Below are positions 36,147 through 45,741 of a stretch of DNA of 64,000 nt, in pieces. The stretch is from Pseudomonas sp. P8_241. GTDB lineage: Bacteria > Pseudomonadota > Gammaproteobacteria > Pseudomonadales > Pseudomonadaceae. The stretch is taken from assembly GCF_034008315.1 (NCBI RefSeq), contig NZ_CP125377.1:3174001-3238000 (forward strand), given 5' to 3'. Position numbers and translations under genes: made by a program. The notes under the pieces are model-generated. The model had not been told where the DNA came from and did no database searches. It worked only from the letters and a program-made list of their open reading frames with translations. Position 1 is the first letter of the stretch, and every line of letters begins with the position of its first letter.

Positions 36147-37097
36147 TTGAAGACGATTCTTTCTCGACTCACGACCGTAGCAGTGGTGGTGCTGGCGTTT
36201 GTACTGGGCTGGTTTGCCTGGGAGCATTACACCCGCGCACCCTGGACCCGTGATGCGCGAGTGCGAGCAGATGTGGTGACCCTGTCAGCAGACGTCTCGG
36301 GGCGGATTGTCAGCCTTGCCGTGCAGGACAACCAGCACGTGGACAAGGGCCAGTTGCTGCTGGAAATCGATCCGGCGCGCTACAACCTTGCCGTAGAACA
36401 TGCCAGGCGCGGGGTGGAAGTGGCGAAAGCATCGCTCGGGCAGGCCCAGGCCTCGATTACGGCCAGTGACGCGCTGCTCAAGCAACGCCAGAGCGAGGAG
36501 CAGCGCCGGCGCACGCTCAAGGATCGCTCGGCGATTTCCGGGGAAGAATGGGAGAAAGCCAACACGGATGTGTCAGTCGCCCAGGCGGACTTGCTGCGCA
36601 ATCAGGCCAATCTGGTGCTGGCACAGGCCAATGTGCAGTTGGCCATCGCCGCATTGACCCAGTCCGAACTCGATTTGCAGCGTACTCGGGTGATTTCTCC
36701 GGTCACGGGCTTTGTCACCAACCTGTTGACCCGAGAGGGTGACTATGCCTCTGCCGGTGGACCGTTGCTAGCGCTGGTCGACAGCGACTCGTTTTATGTC
36801 AGCGGCTATTTTGAAGAAACCAAGCTGCCACGCATCGGGCAGGGCGACCGGGTCAAAATCGAGTTGATGAGCGGCGAAACCTTCGGCGGCACTGTGCAAA
36901 GCATCGCCTTTGCCATTGCCGATCGGGAGAACCTGCCGGGTGGGCGCCTGCTGGCGAACATCAATCCCAGCTATACGTGGGTGAAACTGGCGCAGCGAGT
37001 GCCGGTGCGGATTGAGATCGATGCCGACTACGCGGGTAAAGACAAACTGAGGGCGGGAACTACGGCCACGGTGACTGTCCAGGAAAACCGTCGCTAA
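36147..37097 (+). CDS. HlyD/AaeA-type periplasmic adaptor of the exporter
   Basis: The 316-residue adaptor has an N-terminal membrane helix (LTTVAVVVLAFVLGWFAWEHYTR) and a barrel-sandwich half (VVTLSADVSGRIVSLAVQDNQHVDKGQLL). A coiled-coil hairpin near 75-165 and the second half (VISPVTGFVTNLLTREGDY) follow. It links the pump to an outer-membrane channel; no channel gene is in this operon. The start is TTG with GGGAG nine bases upstream, four bases after the DUF1656 stop. A REP pair follows the stop. Confidence 0.9.
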   Translation: MKTILSRLTTVAVVVLAFVLGWFAWEHYTRAPWTRDARVRADVVTLSADVSGRIVSLAVQDNQHVDKGQLLLEIDPARYNLAVEHARRGVEVAKASLGQAQASITASDALLKQRQSEEQRRRTLKDRSAISGEEWEKANTDVSVAQADLLRNQANLVLAQANVQLAIAALTQSELDLQRTRVISPVTGFVTNLLTREGDYASAGGPLLALVDSDSFYVSGYFEETKLPRIGQGDRVKIELMSGETFGGTVQSIAFAIADRENLPGGRLLANINPSYTWVKLAQRVPVRIEIDADYAGKDKLRAGTTATVTVQENRR

Positions 37098-37099
37098 CC

Positions 37100-37204
37100 C
37101 CTGTAAGAGCGAGCCTGCTCGCGAAAATGTCGATGACGACGAGGTGAATCAGGTTTGCCGCGTCATCGTTGACGTCCATCGCGACCAGGCTCGCTCCTAC
37201 AGGG
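37100..37204. repeat. Paired REP palindrome (GAGCGAGC family)
   Basis: CTGTAAGAGCGAGCCTGCTC with GCGAAAATG is mirrored by CATCGCGACCAGGCTCGCTC with CTACAG. A further inner inverted pair GATGACG/CGTCATC lies between the arms. It is the same family as 1592-1689. Confidence 0.88.
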
Positions 37205-37216
37205 GATTGTGCCATT

Positions 37217-37250
37217 CAAAAAAAACCCCGCGACCGAATAAGGCGCGGGG
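37217..37250 (-). terminator. Intrinsic terminator of mexEF-oprN
   Basis: Read leftward, CCCCGCG pairs with CGCGGGG across a ten-base loop and is followed by eight T. It lies 50 bases after the oprN stop. Confidence 0.88.
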
Positions 37251-37299
37251 CAAAGAAGTTGGTGGGTTGCGGCCAACCAACGGAGCACTTTAAAAGCTG

Positions 37300-38721
37300 T
37301 TACTTGCTGGCCACCGTCTCCGGTTGCCAGCCGCCGCCGAGGGCCTTGTAGATCGCGACGATGCCGCGATACAGATCGACTTCGGCCTGGGCTTGCGTGT
37401 CTTCGGCCGCCAGGCGTTCACGCTGGGCGTCGAGCAACACCAGGAAGTCGGCAGTGCCTTCGCGGTAGCGAATTTCAGCCAGATCGGCAGCGGACCGGCT
37501 GGACTCGCTCTGACGAATCAACGAAATGAGGCGTTGTTGGCGTTTGTTGTAGTCGCTGAAAGCGTTTTCCGATTCTTCCAGGGCCAGCAACACGTGTTGC
37601 TCGTAGGTCGCCAAAGCGCCTTCGGCATCGGCATCGGCACCGCGCAATCGGGCGCGCACACTGCCCAGGTCAAACGCCGCCCAGGTGATGCTCGGGCCAA
37701 GCGCCCAGGCGTTGGCCGCCGAGGAGCCGATCTGCGAACCGCGTCCGGCGGTGAACCCAAGGAACCCGCTGAGGCTCACCCGAGGGAACAGATCCGCCTT
37801 GGCCACGCCGATCCGCGCCGTCGCCGAAGCCAGTTGGCGTTCGGCGCTGAGAATGTCCGGACGACGTTGCAGCAGTTCACCCGGGTCGCCAATCGGCAGG
37901 GCCTTGGCAATCGCCGGCAGGTCTTTGGGGCTCAGGTCCACGGTCAGCTTGTCCGGACGTTCACCCAGCAGGGTGGCAATACGGTTTTTCTGGCGAACCT
38001 GTTCGGCCTGCAGTTGCGGCACACTGGCCTCAACCGACGCCAGTCGCGCATCGGCGCGCTCGACATCGAGCTGATCGCCCACGCCGGCATCGCGCAGGCT
38101 GATGGTGATCTTGCGTGAGGCCTGCTGGTTCTGCAGGTTGGCCAGGGCGATTTTTTCCCGCAGTTGTGCGCCCCGCAGTTGACCGTAAGCGTCCACCAGC
38201 TCGGCAATCATCGTGACTTGCAGCTGGTACAGATCGGCCTCGAAGGCTTGCTGTTCGGCGTTGGCCGATTCCAGGTTGCGCTGGATACGGCCGAACAGAT
38301 CGATTTCCCAGGCCATGTCCAGACCCAGGTCGTAGCGTTCGCTATTGACCCGGTCGGTGGTCTGACCCGGAATCTGTCCCTTGCCCAAGTCACTGCTGAC
38401 CCGGCTGGTAATGGTCGGCATGGCGTCGTTGCTGACGTCGTCACGGATCGCCCGTGCCGCTTTCCAGCGAGCAAAGGCGATGCGCAAATCACGGTTGCCT
38501 TTGAGCGACTCGAGCACCAACTGGTTGAGGGTCGGGTCTTCGAACTGCTGCCACCAGATGCCTTCAAAGCGCGAGCGGTCGAAGTTTTTCTGGCCAGCGG
38601 CGCCGTCGGTGGCCGTGGTGATATTGGCCGGCTCGGTGGCTGGGGTCTTGTAGTCCGGTCCGACGGCACAGGCGCTCAGCGCCAGTACCAACAGGCTCGG
38701 CAGAAAGGCTTTCAGACTCAT
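37300..38721 (-). CDS. oprN: Outer-membrane efflux lipoprotein OprN
   Basis: The 473-residue protein has a lipoprotein signal (LPSLLVLALSAC, Cys18) and two OEP repeats of the TolC/OprM fold, including GERYDLG-like RYDLGLDMAWEIDLFGRIQ and LPIGDPGELLQRRPDILSAERQLASATARIGVAKADLFP. It is the outer-membrane channel for the MexEF pump. The ATG overlaps the mexF stop (ATGA). It is last in the operon and followed by a strong terminator. Confidence 0.92.
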   Translation of the reverse strand: MSLKAFLPSLLVLALSACAVGPDYKTPATEPANITTATDGAAGQKNFDRSRFEGIWWQQFEDPTLNQLVLESLKGNRDLRIAFARWKAARAIRDDVSNDAMPTITSRVSSDLGKGQIPGQTTDRVNSERYDLGLDMAWEIDLFGRIQRNLESANAEQQAFEADLYQLQVTMIAELVDAYGQLRGAQLREKIALANLQNQQASRKITISLRDAGVGDQLDVERADARLASVEASVPQLQAEQVRQKNRIATLLGERPDKLTVDLSPKDLPAIAKALPIGDPGELLQRRPDILSAERQLASATARIGVAKADLFPRVSLSGFLGFTAGRGSQIGSSAANAWALGPSITWAAFDLGSVRARLRGADADAEGALATYEQHVLLALEESENAFSDYNKRQQRLISLIRQSESSRSAADLAEIRYREGTADFLVLLDAQRERLAAEDTQAQAEVDLYRGIVAIYKALGGGWQPETVASK

Positions 38722-41700
38722 TGTTGCGACTCCAGCTTCAGGGCGCGGGCGGCCTTGCGCGCTTGTCCGCGCTCGACGAAGTTACGGATCAGTACATAGA
38801 ACACCGGCGTCAGCAACAGACCGAAGAAAGTCACCCCGAGCATCCCGGAGAACACCGCCACACCCATGGCATGACGCATTTCGGCACCGGCACCGCTGGA
38901 GAAAACCAGTGGCACAACACCCATGATGAACGCGAAGGAGGTCATCAGGATCGGCCGCAGACGCAGACGGCAGGCTTCCAGTACCGCAGCCAGCGGGTTC
39001 ATGCCTTCCAGCTGTTTATCCTTGGCAAACTCGACGATCAAAATCGCGTTCTTACAGGCAAGCCCCACCAGTACGATCAAACCGATCTGGGTAAAGATGT
39101 TGTTGTCGCCACCGGAAGCAATCACCCCGGTAATGGCCGACAGCAGCGTCATCGGTACGATCAGGATCACCGCCAGCGGCAGGCTCCAGCTTTCGTATTG
39201 AGCCGCCAGTACCAGGAACGCCAGCAGCACACAAAGCGGGAACACGAACAGCGCGGTGTTGCCGGACAGGATCTGCTGGTAGGTCAGGTCGGTCCATTCG
39301 TAGGTCATGCCGTTGGGCAGTTCTTCCTTGAGCAGTTTCTCGATGGCTTTTTCGGCCTGGCCGGAGCTGTAGCCGGGGGCGGCCGCGCCGTTGATTTCAG
39401 CGGTGATGAAGCCGTTGTAGTGCATCACGCGGTCGGGGCCTGAGGTGTCGCTGACCTTGATGAAGGTTGCCAGCGGGATCATCTCGCCTTTGTTGTTACG
39501 CACTTTCAGCTGGCCGATCTGGTCGGATTCGAGGCGGAACTGCTGCTCGGCCTGAACGTTGACCTGATAGGTGCGACCGAAGCGGTTGAAGTCGTTGGCA
39601 TACAGCGAACCCAGGTAGATCTGCAGGGTGTCGAAGATGTCGCTGACGGCCACGCCGTGGGTCTTGGCTTTCTCGCGGTCGATCGCTGCATCGACTTGAG
39701 GCACGTTGACCGTATAGCTGGTAAACAACCCGGCCAGTTCCGGCACGTTATGGCTCTTGTTGATGATGTTCATGGTTTCTTTGTACAGCTCTTCGTAGCC
39801 CAGGTTGCCCCGGTCTTCGATTTGCAGGCGGAAACCACCGATGGTGCCCAGGCCTTGTACCGGCGGCGGCGGGAATATCGCCATGTAGGCTTCCTGGATG
39901 TCCGCGAATTGGCCGTTCAAGGCACCGGCAATGGCCCCTGCGGACATGCTCGGGTCTTTACGTTCGTCGAACGGTTTGAGCGTCACGAACACAATGCCGG
40001 CGTTCGGGCTGTTGGTGAAACCGTTGATCGACAGACCAGGAAAGGCCACCGCGCTTTCCACGCCAGGCTGCTTCAGCGCCAGGTCAGACATGCGCTTGAT
40101 CACGTCTTCGGTACGGTCCAGGCTCGAAGCGTCCGGCAATTGCGCGAAGGCCACCAGGTATTGCTTGTCCTGGCCGGGGACGAAACCGGTCGGGGTGCTG
40201 GAGAAACCGAAGAAGGTCAGGACCATCAGGCCGGCATACAGCAGCAGGGCGATGCCGCTGGAGCGGATCACGCGGGCGACGGTGCCGACATAACCATGGC
40301 TGGCCTTTTCAAAGAAGCGGTTGAACGGACGGAACAACCAGCCACCGAACATCTTGTCCAGCACTTTGGAGAAACGGTCTTTCGGTGCGTCATGGCCCTT
40401 GAGCAGCACCGCGGCCAAGGCTGGCGACAAGGTCAGAGAGTTGAAGGCCGAAATCACGGTGGAGATGGCGATGGTGAGGGCGAACTGTTTGTAGAACTGC
40501 CCGGTCAACCCGGAGATGAACGCCGCCGGAACAAACACCGCACACAGCACCAGAGCTGTCGCAATGATGGGACCTGTCACTTCACGCATGGCGCGCTTGG
40601 TGGCTTCAACCGGGGTCAAGCCGAGTTCGATGTTTCGTTCGACGTTCTCCACCACCACGATGGCGTCGTCCACCACGATACCGATCGCCAGTACCAGGCC
40701 GAACAGCGACAAGGCGTTGAGCGAAAAGCCAAACAGATGCATCACGGCAAAGGTACCGATCAGGGAAACCGGTACGGCCACCAGTGGAATGATCGAGGCA
40801 CGCCAGGTCTGCAGGAACAGGATCACCACGAGCACCACGAGGATCAGTGCTTCGAAGAGGGTGTGAACCACCGCCTCGATGGAGCCGCGCACGAAGATCG
40901 TCGGGTCATAGACGATGCTGAAGTCCATGCCTTCCGGGAAGTTCTTTTTAAGCTCGGCCATTTTTGCCCGAACTTCGTTGGAGATCTCGATGGCGTTGGA
41001 GCCAGGACGCTGGAAGATCGGGATTGCCACGGCGGGTTGGTTGTTCAGCAAGGAACGCAAGGCGTACTGGCTGGAACCCAGCTCAACGCGAGCGATGTCT
41101 TTGAGGCGAGTGATTTCACCGTTGTCGCCTGCGCGAATGATGATGTTCTCGAACTCTTCCTCGTTGACCAGACGGCCTTGGGTGTTGACCGACAGCTGGA
41201 AACTTTGCGCATTCGGGGCAGGGGGCGCACCTAGTGCGCCGGCCGCCACCTGACGGTTTTGTTCACGAATCGCGGTGACCACATCGGTGGCGGTCAAATT
41301 GCGCGACGCGGTCTTGTTCGGGTCGAGCCACACACGCAGCGAGTAATCGCCCATGCCGAACAGCTGTACGTCACCGACGCCACCCAGCCGCGCCAGCTCA
41401 TCCTTGATGTTCAGGATCGCGTAATTGGACAGGTACAGCATGTCGTAGCGTTTGTCCGGCGAGGTCAGGTGCACCACCATCGTCAGGTCGGGCGAGGCCT
41501 TGTCCACGGTGATACCGATGCGCGTCACTTCCTCGGGAAGCTTCGGCTCGGTGCGGGTCACGCGGTTCTGCACCTGTACCTGAGCGTTGTCCAGGTCAGT
41601 GCCCAACGCGAAGGTGATGGTCAGGGTGATCTTGCCGTCAGCGGTGGATTGCGAGGACATGTACAGCATGTTCTCGACGCCGGTGATGGCTTGCTCCAGT

Positions 41701-41897
41701 GGCGCGGCCACGGTTTCACCGATGACTTTAGGGTTGGCCCCCGGGAAGTTGGCGCGCACTACAACGGTCGGCGGCACCACTTCCGGGTATTCGCTGATCG
41801 GCAGCTGGAACAGCGAGATCGCACCGGCGATCAGGATCAGCAGCGACAGTACCGCTGCGAAGATCGGCCGCGAAATAAAGAATTGGGAAAAATTCAT
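38718..41897 (-). CDS. mexF: RND efflux pump MexF
   Basis: The 1059-residue RND pump has twelve membrane helices. The start FFISRPIFAAVLSLLILIAG and SEYPEVVPPTVVVRANFPGA are close to P. aeruginosa MexF. The proton-relay Asp pair lies in GIVVDDAIVVVENVER and the late lysine helix in GLACKNAILIVEFAKD. MexEF-OprN exports chloramphenicol, fluoroquinolones, trimethoprim and quorum-signal precursors in P. aeruginosa. AAGGGA precedes the ATG, and 12 bases separate it from mexE. The large periplasmic loops are intact, so it should be functional. Confidence 0.95.
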   Translation of the reverse strand: MNFSQFFISRPIFAAVLSLLILIAGAISLFQLPISEYPEVVPPTVVVRANFPGANPKVIGETVAAPLEQAITGVENMLYMSSQSTADGKITLTITFALGTDLDNAQVQVQNRVTRTEPKLPEEVTRIGITVDKASPDLTMVVHLTSPDKRYDMLYLSNYAILNIKDELARLGGVGDVQLFGMGDYSLRVWLDPNKTASRNLTATDVVTAIREQNRQVAAGALGAPPAPNAQSFQLSVNTQGRLVNEEEFENIIIRAGDNGEITRLKDIARVELGSSQYALRSLLNNQPAVAIPIFQRPGSNAIEISNEVRAKMAELKKNFPEGMDFSIVYDPTIFVRGSIEAVVHTLFEALILVVLVVILFLQTWRASIIPLVAVPVSLIGTFAVMHLFGFSLNALSLFGLVLAIGIVVDDAIVVVENVERNIELGLTPVEATKRAMREVTGPIIATALVLCAVFVPAAFISGLTGQFYKQFALTIAISTVISAFNSLTLSPALAAVLLKGHDAPKDRFSKVLDKMFGGWLFRPFNRFFEKASHGYVGTVARVIRSSGIALLLYAGLMVLTFFGFSSTPTGFVPGQDKQYLVAFAQLPDASSLDRTEDVIKRMSDLALKQPGVESAVAFPGLSINGFTNSPNAGIVFVTLKPFDERKDPSMSAGAIAGALNGQFADIQEAYMAIFPPPPVQGLGTIGGFRLQIEDRGNLGYEELYKETMNIINKSHNVPELAGLFTSYTVNVPQVDAAIDREKAKTHGVAVSDIFDTLQIYLGSLYANDFNRFGRTYQVNVQAEQQFRLESDQIGQLKVRNNKGEMIPLATFIKVSDTSGPDRVMHYNGFITAEINGAAAPGYSSGQAEKAIEKLLKEELPNGMTYEWTDLTYQQILSGNTALFVFPLCVLLAFLVLAAQYESWSLPLAVILIVPMTLLSAITGVIASGGDNNIFTQIGLIVLVGLACKNAILIVEFAKDKQLEGMNPLAAVLEACRLRLRPILMTSFAFIMGVVPLVFSSGAGAEMRHAMGVAVFSGMLGVTFFGLLLTPVFYVLIRNFVERGQARKAARALKLESQQ

Positions 41898-41909
41898 CGT
41901 AAAAATCCC

Positions 41910-43163
41910 TTAATCGCGTGGGGTCGTGGCAGCCAGTTTCACAACCGTACCCGGCGTGACCCTGGCAGGCGCGACTTGGGGAAGATTGCTGGCTTCCAGC
42001 GCTTGGCGTTGTTGTGCGAGGGCCGCGAGGGTTTGTTCGCTGGCCATCGGAATCACTTCAGGGGTGACCGGTGAACCCGGGCGTACCCGTTGCAGACCCT
42101 TGACGATAATGGTGTCGTCCTTGTTCAGACCGTTACGTACGATGCGCAAGCCTTCGATCTTCGGACCCAGCTCTACTGCGCGGTAAGCGGTGTTGTTGTC
42201 GCTGTCCATCACCAGCACGAACTTCTTGCCCAGATCGGTGCCGACCGCTTCGTCGTTGATCAGCATGGCGCTATAGGTGCCGCTGCCCACCAGTTTCAAG
42301 CGTGCGTACAGGCCCGGGGTGTAGCTGCCATCACTGTTGTCGAACACGGCGCGCCCACGGATGGTGCCGGTCTTCGGGTTGACCTGGTTGTCGACGAAGT
42401 TCATGACGCCCTGGTGCGGGTTGCCATCTTCGTTGGACAGCCCCATGTAAACCGGGGTGGTGGCGCCGCGTTTGCCCTGGCGAGCGAGTTGTGTGTACTT
42501 GAGGAACACACGCTCGTCAGCATCGAAGTAGGCGTAGACCTTGTCGGTGGAGACGACGCTGGTCAGTGGCGTGGTGTCGGCGGTCACCAGGTTGCCGGCG
42601 GTGATTTCGGCGCGGCTGACCCGGCCGCTGATCGGTGCGGTGACGCGGGTGAAACTCAGGTTTAGCTTGGCCAGATCCAGCTGCGCTTGCAGGGCGCCTA
42701 CAGCGGCGCGTGCTTCTTGTGCAGCGCTGGTACGCGAATCAGCCAGCTCCGCGGAGATGGCATTGCTGGTGCGCAGGCGCTCACCGCGCTGGGCTTCGTT
42801 TTCACTGCGGGTGGCGTTGGCGCGGGATTGGGCGACCAGTGCTTCGAGGCGGCGGACCTCAGCCTGGAACGGGCGAGGATCGATCTGGAACAGCAGGTCA
42901 CCTTTCTTGACCAGTGCGCCTTCAGTGAACGCCACTTCATCGATCTGGCCGGAGACCCGTGGGCGAATCTCAACGGTTTCCGGTGCTTCGAGGCGTCCGG
43001 TGAATTCATCCCACTCGTTGACCGGTTGCTCCAGCACCCTGGCCACACTGACCTTGGCGGCCGGCATTGTGGCGGCAGTTTCCGGCGCCTTGCCGCAAGC
43101 GCTCATCACCAGTACGGCCAACAAGGCCAACGGGAAGCGCAAATGTTTGAGTGACTGTTCCAT
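41910..43163 (-). CDS. mexE: RND periplasmic adaptor MexE
   Basis: The 417-residue adaptor has a lipoprotein signal (LALLAVLVMSACGK). Its lipoyl-type half carries VNEWDEFTGRLEAPETVEIRPRVSGQIDEV, followed by a coiled-coil hairpin and NLSFTRVTAPISGRVSRAEITAGNLV. It matches MexE in order and length. The ATG used gives the normal signal; a TTG five codons earlier is possible. It is first in the operon. A 15-bp palindrome at 43247-43261, 84 bases upstream, is a candidate MexT site. Confidence 0.92.
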   Translation of the reverse strand: MEQSLKHLRFPLALLAVLVMSACGKAPETAATMPAAKVSVARVLEQPVNEWDEFTGRLEAPETVEIRPRVSGQIDEVAFTEGALVKKGDLLFQIDPRPFQAEVRRLEALVAQSRANATRSENEAQRGERLRTSNAISAELADSRTSAAQEARAAVGALQAQLDLAKLNLSFTRVTAPISGRVSRAEITAGNLVTADTTPLTSVVSTDKVYAYFDADERVFLKYTQLARQGKRGATTPVYMGLSNEDGNPHQGVMNFVDNQVNPKTGTIRGRAVFDNSDGSYTPGLYARLKLVGSGTYSAMLINDEAVGTDLGKKFVLVMDSDNNTAYRAVELGPKIEGLRIVRNGLNKDDTIIVKGLQRVRPGSPVTPEVIPMASEQTLAALAQQRQALEASNLPQVAPARVTPGTVVKLAATTPRD

Positions 43164-43246
43164 GGATGCATCCGCCAATGTGTTGAGATTGGCGAATGAT
43201 GCGCGGAGGGTTGGTATGTCACGAATCGAATGGGGCGAAGGTAACT

Positions 43247-43261
43247 ATCATTCGGAATGAT
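43247..43261. promoter_or_regulatory. Candidate MexT operator upstream of mexE
   Basis: ATCATTCGGAATGAT is a perfect palindrome around a central G and fits the ATC-N9-GAT form of LysR nod boxes. It lies 84 bases upstream of the mexE ATG, where the regulator of a LysR-type pair would bind. The published MexT consensus is longer and not matched in full. Confidence 0.45.
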
Positions 43262-43363
43262 ATAAGACGTGATCAAGCCGCCTAGCCTGCGCCTTTTGCT
43301 GAAAAACCATCAAGCAGGCTGATGACAATTGCACCCTGCAATCACAAACGCAGCCAAATCAGC

Positions 43364-43752
43364 CAGGGCGACAGCGGCACACTGACCTCATAGCAACTGC
43401 TAGCCATCTCGCGCAATGGCTGCGTCCTGGTGACGGGAGGGCGCTTGCAGAACCGCGTCGGGCAAACGATCTCGGCCAGCACCTTCTGGCAAATCTGGGC
43501 CAACACCTGGATTGGCGAGAACCGTGGCGGGCTGCTCGGCTCCGGGCGTCTGGCCAATCTCTATGGCTGTGCATTCGGTGGTAACTGCGCCAGCGCGGCG
43601 GGGCTGGCGACGACCGCGGGTGACAATCACTTCCTTTACCTGCAGCAGCCTACAACCTGTTTGGTGCAGTGGATGCGCGGCCGGACTGGACGCGCGAGCG
43701 CCCGGACACCTGGCTGTATGAGCACAACATGAATGGCTGCTCGGACTTCTAG
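43364..43752 (+). pseudogene. Decayed, unrecognised gene fragment
   Basis: A frame reading GCVLVTGGRLQNRVGQTISA, then TFWQIWANTWIGENRGGLLG and LYGCAFGGNCASAAGL, looks protein-like but has an in-frame TAG just upstream. Near 43645 the sense moves to another frame (AYNLFGAVDARPDWTRERPD, then TWLYEHNMNGCSDF, stop at 43750). Together these suggest a remnant with at least one frameshift and one nonsense change. I do not recognise the family. It lies between the mexE promoter and the DUF1254 gene. Confidence 0.35.
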
Positions 43753-43928
43753 GACGTTGGCGCGCCCAACGCGTTGTCTGCCTTGGGCGTGCAGGGGTTT
43801 GGATCGGCAAGCTGGTCGGCTAGTGACAGTTTTGCGACTGACGATAACCAGAAGGCATCTTTGCGCAGTCCTTGACTCAGAAATGATATGAGCGCGCCTG
43901 CGCCCATATCGCCAAGTTGCATTGATGG
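43753..43928. other. Rest of the mexE-DUF1254 gap
   Basis: The stretch 43164-43928 (765 bases) holds the mexE upstream region, the operator candidate and the decayed fragment. In this last part I see nothing further. Confidence 0.4.
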
Positions 43929-45419
43929 TTACTGTTTCTGCAGGTCTCCAGGCTTCCACTCCTTGTCGAAGAAAGACTTGGTCGGGCCATACAGGCGCAG
44001 GATCACGAAGAAGCCTTTGCCCGGCAAGGTGCGAATCCAGTTCTTGCCTTCACCCGGTGAATCCGGCCCGAAGTGCAGGTCAATCGAGCCGTCGGTATTC
44101 ACCAGAGGTTTGTCCATCGCGTTCAACGACGGGAACGGCTGGCCGTTGTCCACGCCAGACGCGGTGATCGAGTCATACACCGTCACCGACCAGAATAACG
44201 CTGCCGGGATGCCTTTGGGCAGGTTCAGTGTGTAGGCGTTGCTGCCCGAGAGGAACTCGCCCTTGGCGTCGACGAAGGTGGCCGGGTACTTGGCGCCGAC
44301 GTTCTCCATGTTTACCGCCATGCCCGGGCTGGCCGAGTAGGCATTGGTGAAGAAACCGGTGCGCGGGTCGATGTAGTTGAAGGTGTCGGCAGTGAACGTG
44401 GCATTGCCCGGGAAGACGTTCAGCCACTTGCGGTCCGGGTACCACGTGCCATTGGTGACGATGGTTTGGGGTGTGTAAGAGGTGGCGTGCCCCATCTTGC
44501 TCGCGGTTTTAGCGGCCTTGTCGAGCAGGTCGCGGGTCGCTGCATCTGGCTGGAACGGCTTGCCCTTGATGATGCCCAAGGCGGCAAGCATGCCGCGCAT
44601 TTCCATGTCTTGCGAATCGACATATTCATGGTCAATAAACCGCGAAAGCATGTCGAACGCGCTGCCATCGGTGGGATAGAGCATATTGATCGGCGTTTTC
44701 GAGGCGTTCGGAAACTCCATCTTTTTGGCTGTGGCTTCTTTACCCAGTGGATAGATGCGCGTCTGCTCCATGAGCTTGACCGGGGCTTCCAGCTGTTTCG
44801 GGTCCTTGAAGAAACCGCGCCAGAACACAAACACGTTGTAAGTGCGCGAACGGTAGGTCAGGTAGCCACGAGGCACTTCACCGTTGTAATCCGGTGGCAG
44901 CACCAGATACTTGGCACCCTTGCCTTTGTCCGGGCCGGGCAGGCCGACATCGCCGCACCAATGGCGGCCTTCGATCGGGCCTTCGGAGCAGATCGGGCGC
45001 TGGAAGAAGTCGTCGAGAATGCCCTGCATTCCCGGCGGCACTTCAATCACCATCGGGCCGTCCTGCTTCAGGTCCAGATAACCCATGGCATAGATCACGT
45101 CGGAGTTCGGTGTGGTTACCAGGGTCTTGGCGTTGAGCCGGTCTTTCCAGATCGGCAGTACGTTGTAGCCCGCGCCGAAGGTTTTTTCCGAGCCTTCCTT
45201 CATGGCGTACATGTTCAGTGCCGGCAGTGCCCAGATGTAGGACTGCACGGCGCGCTGGAAAAACAGCTCGTTCTTGAGCTGAGCCACGCCTTCCAGGGTT
45301 GGATAACCGCCAGCGAAAGGCAGGTCGGCCAGTTGTTCATAATGCGTGGCGGCCTGGGCGCCGAGGCTGACCGAAACGGCCAATGCCAGTGCGGTCAGCG
45401 TTTTGCTGGCTGCGTTCAT
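43929..45419 (-). CDS. DUF1254/DUF1214 secreted protein
   Basis: The 496-residue protein has a Sec signal (LTALALAVSVSLGAQA), an N-terminal DUF1254 domain (YIWALPALNMYAMKEGSEK, TTPNSDVIYAMGYLDL) and a C-terminal DUF1214 domain (LPKGIPAALFWSVTVYDSIT, then DLHFGPDSPGEGKNWIRTLP). The family is common in soil bacteria and has no settled function. AAGGA lies eight bases before the ATG. It is on the mexE strand but 766 bases upstream, so it is a separate unit. It is part of the DNA between mexT and mexE. Confidence 0.88.
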   Translation of the reverse strand: MNAASKTLTALALAVSVSLGAQAATHYEQLADLPFAGGYPTLEGVAQLKNELFFQRAVQSYIWALPALNMYAMKEGSEKTFGAGYNVLPIWKDRLNAKTLVTTPNSDVIYAMGYLDLKQDGPMVIEVPPGMQGILDDFFQRPICSEGPIEGRHWCGDVGLPGPDKGKGAKYLVLPPDYNGEVPRGYLTYRSRTYNVFVFWRGFFKDPKQLEAPVKLMEQTRIYPLGKEATAKKMEFPNASKTPINMLYPTDGSAFDMLSRFIDHEYVDSQDMEMRGMLAALGIIKGKPFQPDAATRDLLDKAAKTASKMGHATSYTPQTIVTNGTWYPDRKWLNVFPGNATFTADTFNYIDPRTGFFTNAYSASPGMAVNMENVGAKYPATFVDAKGEFLSGSNAYTLNLPKGIPAALFWSVTVYDSITASGVDNGQPFPSLNAMDKPLVNTDGSIDLHFGPDSPGEGKNWIRTLPGKGFFVILRLYGPTKSFFDKEWKPGDLQKQ

Positions 45420-45741
45420 CGTCGAAGTCCTTATCAATTGTTTTGCTCCACGGCCGGTGGGGCCAAGCGCCGTCGAGGGCGTCAGCTTGTGGCCAATAGG
45501 CTCGGAAGTACAGTGAGAATTCGGCGTCTTCAGGTGGGGGCAGCCAGTTGGCCATTGAGCAGGGCCGGTAGTTCGCCGAAGAATTTCTCATTCAAGGCTA
45601 ATGAGTGTTGCATTGGATTGTTGATTAACTGCTGAAGTTGAGAGGGTGAAGTTTTCGAAATAATTTATCGATAACTCATGAAAGTGGTTTTCAAGTGGCT
45701 CTGGTATGTTGAATCAATGTTCGACAACTAGAGAGGTATTT
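45420..45741. other. AT-rich intergenic stretch before the S66 peptidase
   Basis: About 320 bases between divergent starts. The right half (45600-45741) is clearly richer in A and T than the surrounding DNA (for example AAATAATTTATCGATAACTC) and probably holds the promoter of the peptidase gene. No gene is seen. Confidence 0.5.

Noticed and set aside
39657..41234. 525-codon rightward open frame
   Set aside because: Antisense to mexF with low-complexity His/Gly/Gln text. mexF is clearly the real gene.
44466..45635. 389-codon rightward open frame
   Set aside because: Antisense to the DUF1254 gene. No ribosome site and shadow-like composition.
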